DNA from: Ponticoccus litoralis
Lineage (GTDB): Bacteria; Pseudomonadota; Alphaproteobacteria; Rhodobacterales; Rhodobacteraceae
Reading direction: 5' to 3'
DNA: 64,000 bases
Assembly: GCF_039769985.1 (NCBI RefSeq)
Contig: NZ_JBDNCH010000001.1
Coordinates: 1-64,000 of the forward strand
The notes beneath the pieces were generated by a model. It did not search any database, was not told the origin of the DNA, and worked only from the letters and a program-made list of their open reading frames with translations. A program made the position numbers and the translations under genes. Within the stretch, counting starts at the first letter, position 1; every line of letters begins with the position of its first letter. Shown here one piece after another: positions 17,483 to 28,205 of the stretch.

Positions 17483-18157
17483 CAAGGAAAAACCAAAATG
17501 CTGCGCATTTTGCTTTTGCTTGGTTTGGTGAGCGGGTGACAGGGTATCTTGCACAGCAAGACGGCCCGAGAACCCGCACCCTAGCAAGCTGGGCGCTGAT
17601 ACGCAGCACAATCAACATCGTCGTCCAGGTCATGTACACGTTCTGTGTATGCTTGTTTTCCGTAACAGGTTTGATGCGCTACCGCTTTGCTACTTGAGCG
17701 CGGAGGCGTATCCAACCTTGCTGTTACTGGATCAAATCAAGCCTATCGGACCATTAGTACCGGTCAACTGAATGCATTGCTGCACTTACATCTCCGGCCT
17801 ATCGACGTGGTGGTCTTCCACGGTCCTCAGGGATACCTTGTTTTGAGGGGGCTTCCCGCTTAGATGCCTTCAGCGGTTATCCTGTCCGTTCATAGCTACC
17901 CAGCACTGCCGTTGGCACGACAACTGGTCCACCAGTGGAACGTTCACCCCGGTCCTCTCGTACTAGGGGCAACTCCTCTCAAGTATCCTACACCCACGGC
18001 AGATAGGGACCGAACTGTCTCACGACGTTCTAAACCCAGCTCACGTACCTCTTTAAACGGCGAACAGCCGTACCCTTGGGACCTGCTCCAGCCCCAGGAT
18101 GAGATGAGCCGACATCGAGGTGCCAAACACTGCCGTCGATATGGACTCTTGGGCAGT

Positions 18158-18206
<49 letters not shown>

Positions 18207-18349
18207 CCCACTTGGGACCACCGGATCACTATGGCCGACTTTCGTCTCTGCTCGACTTGTCAGTCTTGCAGTCAGGCTGGCTTCTGCCATTGCACTCAAC
18301 GAGCGATTTCCGACCGCTCTGAGCCAACCTTCGCGCGCCTCCGTTACGC

Positions 18350-18381
<32 letters not shown>

Positions 18382-18639
18382 ACCACGCAGGGTCCCGGAT
18401 CCGGATGACGGACCGCGGTTAGACATCAAGCAGAACAAGGGTGGTATCTCAAGGATGACTCCACCGCGACTGGCGTCACGGTTTCAAAGTCTACCACCTA
18501 TCCTGCACATGTTGTGCCTGATGCCAGTGCGAAGCTGTAGTGAAGGTGCACGGGGTCTTTCCGTCTAACCGCGGGAAGCCTGCATCTTGACAGGCAATTC
18601 AATTTCGCTGAGTCGATGTTGGAGACAGCGGGGAAGTCG

Positions 18640-18709
<70 letters not shown>

Positions 18710-19488
18710 ACCGCCGTTTACCTGGGCTTCAATTCAGAGCTTGCACCCCTCCTTTTAACCTTCAGGCACCGGGCAGGCGTCAGACCCTATACGTCGTCTT
18801 GCGACTTCGCAGAGCCCTGTGTTTTTAATAAACAGTCGCCACCCCCTGGTTTGTGCCCCCGGCACTCTTGTACCGGGCCTCCTTCTCGCGAACTTACGGA
18901 GGTATTTTGCCGAGTTCCTTCAACATCGTTCTCTCAAGCGCCTTGGTATTCTCTACCAGTCCACCTGTGTCGGTTTGGGGTACGGTCTTACAGTGGGGCT
19001 ATTTCCAGGGACCGTCTTGAACATGCACCAATCCGATAAGGTACATGCGTCGCCACGATCCGTCACCACCACACGGCCCAGGAATATTAACCTGGTTCCC
19101 ATCGACTACGCCTTTCGGCCTCGCCTTAGGGGCCGGCTTACCCTGCTCAGATTAGCTTTAAGCAGGAACCCTTGGACTTTCGGCGAGAGTGTCTCTCACA
19201 CTCTTTGTCGCTACTCATGTCATCATTCTCGCTAGTGATCTCTCCACCGGATGGCTCACGCCCCGGCTTCACAGAAAGCACATGATCTTGCGCTACCGCC
19301 TAGCGGCTACTTGAGCGCGGTTTCCCGCGATCAACCAACCTAAGCGATAGTAAAGATCAGTGCTATGTCACACTACGCTCCGCTACCATGCCTTACGGCA
19401 TCCTAAGCTTCGGCTCATGGCTTGAGCCCCGTTACATCTTCGCCGCAGGACAACTTGATTAGACCAGTGAGCTGTTACGCTATCTTTA

Positions 19489-19519
<31 letters not shown>

Positions 19520-20020
19520 TTGTTTTGGTCGTCCCACCTGCTTTCCCACTTAGCCATGAATTGGGGGCCTTAGCTGTAGGTCAGGGTTGTTTCCCTCTCC
19601 ACTACGGACGTTAGCATCCGCAGTGTGTCTGCCATCTAGTACTCCCGGGTATTCGGAGTTTGGTTAGGATCAGTAAGCCTGTGGGGCCCCATTACCCATC
19701 CAGTGCTCTACCCCCCGGGGTATTCGGATGACGCTCTACCTAAATAGATTTCGCGGAGAACCAGCTATCTCCGAGTTTGATTGGCCTTTCACCCCTAGGC
19801 ACAACTCATCCCGACCTTTTTCAACAGGTGTGGGTTCGGACCTCCAGTTAGTGTTACCTAACCTTCATCCTGGTCATGCCTAGATCACTCGGTTTCGGGT
19901 CTGATCCATCTAACTCATCGCCCTATTAAGACTCGCTTTCGCTGCGCCTACACCTATCGGCTTAAGCTTGCTAGATAGACCAAGTCGATGACCCATTATA
20001 CAAAAGGTACGCCGTCACAA

Positions 20021-20041
20021 GACTGGACACTAATGATAATC
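20021..20041 (-). repeat. right-hand arm of the IVS inverted repeat (3' side in the rRNA)
   Basis: Pairs with 20599-20619 with 19 of 21 positions Watson-Crick. The PagL-like stop codon (20040-20042) overlaps its inner end. Confidence 0.9.
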
Positions 20042-20560
20042 ATCTGATTGGAACCGACACCCTGAACTGCACCGTTTCGATGCCCGGGTTGTCATCGTAG
20101 ATCCCTGCGTTCGACCGGTGGTCGTAGCTGAGGCCGAGCCGCCATCCCTGGCGCGTCTCGTATCCCAGTTCGACACCCGAGCGGAACTCGAGAGGTCCAC
20201 CCAGATCGAAGCCGCCATTGTCGAAGTATATCCCCGGCATGGCATGCAGTTCGCCGTAGAAGCCGCTCTTGCCGAAGGGAAACGTATAGGTCTGGCCGAA
20301 GCCAACCCATGTCTCCCCCGCTTCGCCAACCGAAAGACCGACTGCGCTTCCGAAGGGACCCATCTTGTGGCCCAGATCGTAGCGCAGGTAGACTTCGGAG
20401 GCGGGCTGAGCGCGCCGTTCCAGAACCTGGCCGGCCGAGAAGGCCACCCGGGGGTCGTTGCCGACTTGCCCAGGCATCCAGCCTCGGTGCCACAGTGGTT
20501 CACCCCCATATCGGTCAGACCGAGCAGGAGCAGTGCCACTGCGAAGGTTCCGTCTGCCAT
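20040..20560 (-). CDS. PagL-like lipid A 3-O-deacylase encoded inside the 23S rRNA IVS (one frameshift)
   Basis: About 173 aa if one base missing near 20475 is restored. The ATG at 20560 has AAGGAG 8 bases upstream. The first frame gives a hydrophobic leader (FAVALLLLGL); the second frame, from about 20477 to the stop at 20040, gives a 145-residue beta-barrel-like domain with alternating strands such as SEVYLRYDLG and FRSGVELGYETR. Its end holds HRSNAGIYDDNPGIE, where His, Ser two residues on and Glu fourteen residues on match the H126-S128-E140 catalytic set of Pseudomonas PagL, an outer-membrane enzyme that removes the 3-O acyl chain of lipid A. Start and stop nearly touch the IVS arms. Whether it is translated from the excised RNA is unknown; the frameshift could be real or a sequencing error. 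Confidence 0.8.
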
Positions 20561-20598
20561 GATCGTATCTCCTTGTTACAGGAGGCGGTCATGACCCA

Positions 20599-20619
20599 GA
20601 TTGTCATTAGAGTCCAGTC
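20599..20619 (-). repeat. left-hand arm of the IVS inverted repeat (5' side in the rRNA)
   Basis: Complement of 20021-20041 with two mismatched positions. It directly follows the conserved CAGTCGGAGCTT of 23S helix 25. Confidence 0.9.
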
Positions 20620-21182
20620 AAGCTCCGACTGATTGTAGGCGTTCGGTTTCAGGTACTGTTTCACTCCCCTCGTCGGGGTGCTTTTCACCTTTCCCTCACG
20701 GTACTGGTTCACTATCGGTCAGCAAGGAGTACTTAGCCTTCGAAGGTGGTCCTCCGATCTTCAGACAGGATTTCACGTGTCCCGCCCTACTTAATACGTC
20801 CCATTGAGCTTCTCATACGGGGCTGTCACCCGCTATGGCTAACCTTTCCAGGTTATTCTGATCACTCTCAAGGCTCGGCTGGTCCCCGTTCGCTCGCCGC
20901 TACTAGGGGAGTATCAATTGATGTCCTTTCCTCCGGGTACTTAGATGTTTCAGTTCCCCGGGTTTGCTCTTCAAACCCTATGTATTCAGGTAAGAAGTAC
21001 CTGGTTCAGCAAGATATAAGCTACCGAAGTAATTATATCGAACTGTCAGGTGGGTTGCCCCATTCGGAGATTCATGGATCAAAGCCTATTCTCGGCTCCC
21101 CATGACTTATCGCAGAGTATCACGTCCTTCATCGCCTCTTGCTGCCAAGGCATTCACCAAACGCCCTTCTCGCGCTTGATTT

Positions 21183-21769
21183 GATCCAGTAAGAGCAAGG
21201 TTTTAGATGGTCCCGAAGGACCAAATGGAGGATCGCTTTAGGATCGTTCCTCCGCCCCGCTGGTTCACAGGGCCTTGCGTTGAGCGACACGGTCGGCAGA
21301 CCGCCCCGCTCTCTTACCGGACAAAGCATACTTTCCCGCCCTCGCCTTCCGGCGAGGACTGTCACCTGGTTAAGGTGACTTTGGTTAGTGTACTTGACTT
21401 GGACAACGATTGCTCTTTTCAGAAGGGATATCCCGCGACGGCCGGCTAGACCACCTTGGAACCTTCACCGTGGTCCTTTCCGCGTCACGCCTTGCGGCGA
21501 TCCCCGGTCAGGGGTGAACCAACTGAGATTGCCGAACACTTACGGCAATCAAGCAACGTTGATTGTTTCTCTCTATACGATGTCATTGAGTTTGTCCCAG
21601 CGCCTTGCGGCTGCTTGAGGACGAAGTCTCGTCCGATTGGACGGGGAAGCATTCGCAAATGCTTGCCGATCTAATCGGAGAACTATGCTGGTCCGGTTTT
21701 CGCTGAATGGTGCCCTCTCGTGAGCTTTGCTTCGCAAAGCCACTGTCGGGACCACTTTCCTGCGGAAAG
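21183..21769 (-). other. 16S-23S spacer between tRNA-Ile and 23S
   Basis: 587 bases of transcribed spacer with no gene. It should carry the antitermination and RNase III processing elements of the 23S precursor. The stretch just before the 23S 5' end (TACTGGATCAAATCAAG) recurs after the 23S 3' end near 17727, consistent with the processing stem that brackets 23S. Confidence 0.7.
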
Positions 21770-21846
<77 letters not shown>

Positions 21847-21867
21847 ATTCTTTCGGGCCCTGCTTGA

Positions 21868-21943
21868 TGGTGGAGCCTAGGAGGATCGAACTCCTGACCT
21901 CCTGAATGCAAATCAGGCGCTCTCCCAGCTGAGCTAAGGCCCC
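21868..21943 (-). tRNA. tRNA-Ala (UGC)
   Basis: 76 nt with encoded CCA, anticodon loop TTTGCAT and T-arm GAGTTCGATCC. It is the first tRNA after 16S, the reverse of the usual Ile-Ala order, and 21 bases separate the two. Confidence 0.97.
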
Positions 21944-22088
21944 GTGCTTTGGAACCCCACACGGCGATCCGTGCGGAACCTAGCGTTCTGAAGAGATATG
22001 AGGACGGCGATGGCCCGGTGTGATCGGCTTTGATTGCCGATCTTCTGCTAAGTGCATCATGATCAAGGCGAACCTTGATGCTAGAAGC

Positions 22089-23559
<1,471 letters not shown>

Positions 23560-24360
23560 AAGCATCTTGCGATGCTATCCTTGACGTTCGAACCTCTGCA
23601 CATCTCCAATACTCACCGGTGCTTTGGGGGCATCCGGCTATATCCACCCGGCTAAGGAAGGATACGTATTGGAAGTCATCTGTTTGATTGTGCTTCAGGT
23701 TTCATCAGAAACCGAAAGCCGCTCAAACAGTGAAGCTGACACCACATCATCTAGCTGAAGCCTAGTGGCGCGACATACAGACAGTTGATCCATCGATTTG
23801 GACCAAAGCCGCCCGCATATCTCTTCAGATATTAGCGATGTCAAATAGCGTAGAAACAAATACCGAACCGGTGCGCCCTAACTTCTTCGGCGCGCCCGCC
23901 CGTCATGCCTCTGATTTCTGCCGCCGCGCTTCCCTTTCCGGACCCCTCGTTGGCGCCCCGTCCGTTCCGTCTGGCGTCCCGTCGTGCGCCTCAGCGCCGC
24001 CGGTGAAGGGGGTTCTACAGTTAGCTTCCCGGACCCGCAAGCGGTTTTTTCAAAAAAATGGCAGATAACTCCCCGGGCCCGTCGGAGGCCGATTTCGGCT
24101 GGGTCAGCGGCCATCTCTACAGCCTCCGGCACACGTGGCGCGGTTCAGCCATATGTGGCCTATAAGAAGGCCGCCGCGTGAAACGGCTCCGGCGTCCCTG
24201 GCAGGCCCGCGCCTTCGGTCAGGCATCGCCACCAGCGAAGTGCAGACCGGCCCGGCGGCGGTGGTGTGCCGGAGGGCGCGGGACGGCGGATCGATGCAAC
24301 CGCCCCGCAGTGCCCGTGGAAACCGGCGCCCCGCGCGGCGTTCCCACAGATACAGAAAAG
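23560..24360. other. rRNA operon upstream region
   Basis: About 800 bases without a supported gene. The half next to 16S is less GC-rich and must hold the rRNA promoter and leader. The rest shows only reading frames without family features. Confidence 0.6.
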
Positions 24361-24385
24361 GGTCGCCCCGGATCCCGGGGCGACC
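24361..24385 (-). terminator. terminator of the HpaB-like gene
   Basis: GGTCGCCCCGG pairs with CCGGGGCGACC over ATC, followed on the minus strand by CTTTTCTGT. It lies 16 bases past the stop codon. Confidence 0.85.
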
Positions 24386-24401
24386 ACGTCAAAGTCAGGG
24401 A

Positions 24402-25970
24402 TCAGTCGAAGCTCTGCAAGATCCCGCGCCCGACGAGATTGATGTCGTCGGGATTGATCAGGTCCGGGCCGGTCCAGCCGGACAGATCGTATTCGCCCAT
24501 GCACCGGGACACGAAGCCCTGCATATTGGCGAGGTCGCCGTTGGCCGTGGCGTGCAGCAGCGTCTCGATGCGGATGTTCTCGTAGTTGCCGGCATAGTTG
24601 CGTTCGTAAAGCTCATGCCGCCCGCCGAACTCGGTGCCAATGGCATCCCAGAGCAGCTTCAGAAGCTTGACCCGGTCGATGGCCGCATAGCCGTTCGAGC
24701 CGCGCACGAAGCGGTCGAGATAGGGCCGGATCGCGTCGCTTTCGAAATCGGCGGCAGAGGAGGGCAGATAGATCAGCCCAGAGGCGACATGGCGCTCGAT
24801 CAGCTCCTTGATCCGGCCATAGGCCATGGGCGCGAAGACCCGGTAGGCGAGGCCGGCGTTGGCGTTGGGCAGGTTGAAGCCCTCCGTGCCCTCCCACGGA
24901 ACCGGGGATTTCACCATGGCGTCGGACAGGCTGTGGAACAGGTTGCGCCAGGCCAGCACCTCGCCGACCGCCGTTTGCACGCCGCGGAAATCCTTCGACC
25001 CGGTCGCGGCGACCGCCATCGAGAACAGGCCCGCGATGAAATCCAGCTTGACCGAGAGCCGCGTCAACCCGTGCAGGGTGAAGCGCGGCACAAAGCCGGA
25101 GGCCGGGAAGAACTGGTTGATCTTGTCGGTGTCGCCGTAGACGAAGATGTTCTCCCAGGGCACCAGCACCTTGTCGAAGACAAGAATCGAGTCGTTTTCG
25201 TCCATGCGGGACGACAGCGGGTAGTCGAACGGCGATCCGGTGGCGGCGGCATTGAACTCGTAAGACGACCGGGCGATCAGCTTGACCCCCTCGGCGTCCA
25301 TCGGCGCGGTGAAGATCAGCGCGAATTCCTTGTCCTTCACCGGAATGCCGTAGTGGGCGATGAAGTTGTAATGCGTCAGCGCCGAGCCCGTCGCCACCAC
25401 CTTGGCCCCCGAGACGATCAGACCGGCGTCGGTTTCCTTCTCGACATGCATGAAGACATCGCGGACCTCCTCGATCGCGCGGTCGCGGTCGATCGGCGGG
25501 TTGACGATCGCGTGGTTCCAGTAGTCCAGCCGGTTCTGGGTCTTGTTGTACCAGTTCACCGCGTTTCCGGCATATTCGCCGTAAAAGCCGCTGTTGGCGC
25601 CCAGCGTGCCGAGGAAGGCGGCCTTGTAGTCGGGCGACCGGCCCATCCAGCCGTAAGAGACCTTTTGCAGGTCGGCCACGGCGTCCCGGCTCTTGATCAG
25701 GTCCTCGCTGGTCTTCGAGCCCGGGAAGAACGGATGCGTGACATTGCCGGACCCGTTGTCCGCCTGCACACCGATCACGTCCTTGCGTTCGTGGAACCTG
25801 TCGTACCAGCGCGCCACCATGCGGGCGGAATTGCGAAAGGCCGGGTGCTTGGTCACGTCCTTCACGCGTTCGCCGTAGATATAGATCTCGCGGCTGTCCT
25901 GGATGCTTTCCGGGAACTCCTGTCCGGTGAAAGCCTCGGTCTTGGAACCGGGTGCGGCGTCTTTGGGCAT
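24402..25970 (-). CDS. flavin-dependent monooxygenase of the 4-hydroxyphenylacetate 3-hydroxylase (HpaB) family
   Basis: 522 aa oxygenase that uses free FADH2 and O2 to hydroxylate a phenolic ring. It has the acyl-CoA dehydrogenase-like fold of the family: RSADNGSGN-like QADNGSGNVTHPFF, DRDRAIEEVRDVFMHVEKETDAG split over the middle domain, GSALTHYNFIAHYG in the flavin site, and DRVKLLKLLWDAIGTEFGGRHELYERNYAGN near the C-terminus in shorter pieces. I chose ATG 25970 (MPKDAAPG), which has GGAGAA just upstream. It is divergent from a flavin reductase and an intradiol dioxygenase, so its product is probably a catechol or hydroxyquinol. The exact substrate cannot be read from sequence. Confidence 0.85.
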   Translation of the reverse strand: MPKDAAPGSKTEAFTGQEFPESIQDSREIYIYGERVKDVTKHPAFRNSARMVARWYDRFHERKDVIGVQADNGSGNVTHPFFPGSKTSEDLIKSRDAVADLQKVSYGWMGRSPDYKAAFLGTLGANSGFYGEYAGNAVNWYNKTQNRLDYWNHAIVNPPIDRDRAIEEVRDVFMHVEKETDAGLIVSGAKVVATGSALTHYNFIAHYGIPVKDKEFALIFTAPMDAEGVKLIARSSYEFNAAATGSPFDYPLSSRMDENDSILVFDKVLVPWENIFVYGDTDKINQFFPASGFVPRFTLHGLTRLSVKLDFIAGLFSMAVAATGSKDFRGVQTAVGEVLAWRNLFHSLSDAMVKSPVPWEGTEGFNLPNANAGLAYRVFAPMAYGRIKELIERHVASGLIYLPSSAADFESDAIRPYLDRFVRGSNGYAAIDRVKLLKLLWDAIGTEFGGRHELYERNYAGNYENIRIETLLHATANGDLANMQGFVSRCMGEYDLSGWTGPDLINPDDINLVGRGILQSFD

Positions 25971-26151
25971 GGTCGTTCTCCTCCGATGAAGCACCGGAAC
26001 GGCCTGAATGGCGCCCGGCAAGATGGTCGTCATCCTGCGTCCCGCACCGCCCGTGCCGCTAGGTATGACAGCATACCAATCCGGGTATCGCGTCCTGCAA
26101 CCCGGCGCGGCTAGGGTCAGGTCGACCGGCAGACCGGAGGAGGAGGCCGCC

Positions 26152-26718
26152 ATGTTTGACCAACCCGACCTGACGCATTGGCACCGCGACGTGCCCTCGC
26201 TTGGCGCAAGCGTCGTGACCCTGGGCGCCTTTGACGGTGTGCATTCCGGCCATCAGGCGCTGATCAACGGCGCGGTGAAAAGCGCCCGCGCCCTGGGCCT
26301 GCCCTCGGTGGTCTGCACCTTCGATCCGCCGCCCAAGGTCTTCTTCGGCAGGGCCGCGCAGCTTTGCCCCCTGTCGGTGAAGCTCGCCCGCATCTCGGCG
26401 CTCGGCCCCGACCACGTGGTGGTGCTGTCCTTCGACGAGGCGCTGCGCGGCCTGTCACCGGAGGCCTTCATGGCGCGGCTGACCCGTTTGCAGCCGCAAG
26501 AGATCCGCGTCGGCGGCGATTTCCGCTTTGGCGCGAAGCAGGCCGGCGACGTGTCCCTGCTGGCGCGCCGCTTCAACGTCCATGTCCAGTCGCCGGTGCG
26601 CTGCGCCGAAGGCGAAGTGATCTCCTCGACCCGGATCTGCGGCCTGCTGGAGCAGGGCCTCACCGCCGCCGCCGCAACGCTTCTGCGCCCCGGCTTCAGC
26701 CCGGAGACCCCCGCATGA
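26152..26718 (+). CDS. stand-alone FAD synthetase (RibF N-terminal) domain
   Basis: 188 aa that match only the FMN adenylyltransferase half of bifunctional RibF. The nucleotidyltransferase motif is GAFDGVHSGHQALI (residues 24-37), with FDPPPKVFF, the VGGDFRFGAKQAGD loop and the ISSTRI motif near residue 161. The C-terminal riboflavin kinase domain, present in normal RibF of about 310 aa, is absent and the gene ends in TGA overlapping the next ATG. It is the first gene of an operon with a flavin reductase and lies divergent from an FADH2-dependent monooxygenase, so it probably boosts FAD supply during aromatic growth. A housekeeping RibF should exist elsewhere. Confidence 0.85.
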   Translation: MFDQPDLTHWHRDVPSLGASVVTLGAFDGVHSGHQALINGAVKSARALGLPSVVCTFDPPPKVFFGRAAQLCPLSVKLARISALGPDHVVVLSFDEALRGLSPEAFMARLTRLQPQEIRVGGDFRFGAKQAGDVSLLARRFNVHVQSPVRCAEGEVISSTRICGLLEQGLTAAAATLLRPGFSPETPA

Positions 26719-27236
26719 CCCAGCTTGACCCGCGCCAGCTTCGCGATGCCTGCGGCCTGTTCGGCACCGGCGTCAATGTCATCGCGACGCGCCCCGAGGG
26801 CGGCGATCACGGCATGACCGCCAATGCCTTCATGTCGATCTCGCTCGATCCGCCGCTGATCTCGATTTCCATCGGCGCGCGGGCGAAGATCCTGCCGCAC
26901 CTGCAAGAGACCGGGCGCTTTTCGGTCAGCACCCTGGCCGAAGGCGCGGAGGCCCTGGCCCGGCACTTCGCGGGACGGCCTGCGGAAGGCCTGCCGAACC
27001 CCTTCGTGGATCTCGACAACCTGCCGGTGATCCGCGGCGCGCTGGCCGCCTATGCCTGCGACGTGGTGAACGAGGTGCAGGCGGGCGATCACACAATCTT
27101 CATCGGTCATGTGCGCCAGCTGGTCACCGATCCCGGTGCGCGACCGCTGATCTTCTACAAAGGCCGTTTCGGCGCCATCGCCGGGCAGGCGCCCGCCCCG
27201 GAACTCTGTGATCCGATCGCCGAGGCGATCTGGTAG
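26715..27236 (+). CDS. flavin reductase, HpaC-like partner of the monooxygenase
   Basis: 173 aa flavin reductase domain protein that reduces FAD or FMN with NAD(P)H and hands it to the HpaB-type oxygenase. The FMN-binding core is visible as GVNVIATRPEGG, GMTANAFMSISLDPPLISISI and the RHFAGRPAEG region, followed by GDHTIFIGHV. Its start overlaps the stop of the FAD synthetase gene (ATGA), so the two are translated together. A two-component system with the divergent HpaB gene is the expected arrangement. Confidence 0.88.
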   Translation: MTQLDPRQLRDACGLFGTGVNVIATRPEGGDHGMTANAFMSISLDPPLISISIGARAKILPHLQETGRFSVSTLAEGAEALARHFAGRPAEGLPNPFVDLDNLPVIRGALAAYACDVVNEVQAGDHTIFIGHVRQLVTDPGARPLIFYKGRFGAIAGQAPAPELCDPIAEAIW

Positions 27237-27272
27237 CCCGAACATCAAAAGAATACGCCAAGGAGGAGCCCC

Positions 27273-28142
27273 ATGCGAAACATTACACTCGAGAACATCA
27301 CCGAAGCCGTCACCGGCGCGATGAAGCCCGATATCCCCGAGCGCAACCGCGAGATCATGACCGCCGCGCTGAAACACTTCCACGCCTTCGCCAAGGAGGT
27401 GAACCTGACCCATGGCGAATGGCTGGAAGGCTGCGAATGGATGCGCCGCGCGGGCGACATCTCCAGCGCCGCACGCAACGAGTTCATCCTGATCAGCGAC
27501 ATTCTGGGGATCGAGGTGCTTGTCGACATGCTGGACAACAAGGTGACGGACGGCGAAAGCGAAAGCACCGTTCTGGGGCCGTTCTACCGGGAAAATCCGC
27601 CGGTTCTGCCCAAGGGCGCCAGCATCATCCAGAAGGGCTTCGACAACCAGAAGACGCTGCGCGTTTCGGGCCGTGTCGTGGATACTGCGGGCACCCCCAT
27701 CGAGGGCGTGCAGATCGACGTCTGGGAGGACGCGCCGAACGGGCTTTACGAACAGCAGGACCCGGATCAGCCGGACTTCAACCTGCGCGACCGGTTCCTG
27801 ACCGACGCGGAGGGCTCTTACGAGTTCGTCGGCCTGCGCCCCGAGCCCTACCCGATCCCCTATGACGGCGCCGCCGGTGAATTGCTGAACTACATGGGCC
27901 ATCACCCGATGCGCCCGGGGCACATCCATTTCATGATCTCCAAGCCCGGCTACAAGCCGCTGATCAGCCAGATCTACGACAGCGAGACCGAGTACCTCGA
28001 CAATGACGCGGTCTTTGCCGTCAAGGAAAGCCTGATCGGCGAGATGAAGCCCGCCCCGGAAGGCGCCGATACCGACCTGGTCATGAGCTTCGACTTCCGG
28101 CTGAGGCCCGAGGCCGGGGCCCGGGCCGTGGCTGCCGAGTAA
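27273..28142 (+). CDS. hydroxyquinol-type intradiol ring-cleavage dioxygenase
   Basis: 289 aa. It has the N-terminal linker domain of the catechol/hydroxyquinol dioxygenase group (residues 1-100, with LHDLTHGEW-like VNLTHGEWLEG) and the beta-sandwich catalytic domain with ESTVLGPFYRENPP. The Fe(III) ligands are all present: Tyr159 in NGLYEQQ, Tyr197 in PIPYDG, His217 and His219 in RPGHIHF. It cleaves catechol or hydroxyquinol between the hydroxyls to a cis,cis-muconate or maleylacetate. The presence of a cycloisomerase next to it and the absence of maleylacetate reductase in the window favour a catechol-type ring, but the family is closer to hydroxyquinol enzymes. GGAGGAG precedes the start. 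Confidence 0.88.
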   Translation: MRNITLENITEAVTGAMKPDIPERNREIMTAALKHFHAFAKEVNLTHGEWLEGCEWMRRAGDISSAARNEFILISDILGIEVLVDMLDNKVTDGESESTVLGPFYRENPPVLPKGASIIQKGFDNQKTLRVSGRVVDTAGTPIEGVQIDVWEDAPNGLYEQQDPDQPDFNLRDRFLTDAEGSYEFVGLRPEPYPIPYDGAAGELLNYMGHHPMRPGHIHFMISKPGYKPLISQIYDSETEYLDNDAVFAVKESLIGEMKPAPEGADTDLVMSFDFRLRPEAGARAVAAE

Positions 28143-28205
28143 CCCCTACCTTCCCCCTGCGGGCGCCCTTCGGGGCGTTCGCCCTGTCATCCGAAGGAGA
28201 CGCCC

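Larger units (their letters stand above)
20021..20619 (-). other. 23S rRNA intervening sequence (IVS) in helix 25
   Basis: A 599-base insertion interrupts an otherwise conserved rRNA. Its ends, 20599-20619 and 20021-20041, form a 21-bp stem with two non-Watson-Crick positions, one of them G-U, extending helix 25. That is the structure known from Salmonella-type IVSs, where RNase III cuts the stem, the insert is lost and the rRNA stays fragmented. Unlike typical 100-nt IVSs or those encoding the S23 helical-bundle protein, this one is filled by a PagL-like reading frame on the same strand as the rRNA. Excision is inferred from the stem, not shown. Confidence 0.9.

Noticed and set aside
20030..20560. 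176-aa reading frame as the true IVS product
   Set aside because: After the leader this frame turns into low-quality sequence, while the +1 frame carries the PagL-like strands and the His-Ser-Glu pattern.
21000..21060. helix 9 intervening sequence in 23S
   Set aside because: Only a short hairpin is present there (GATATAA/TTATATC), comparable with an uninterrupted helix.
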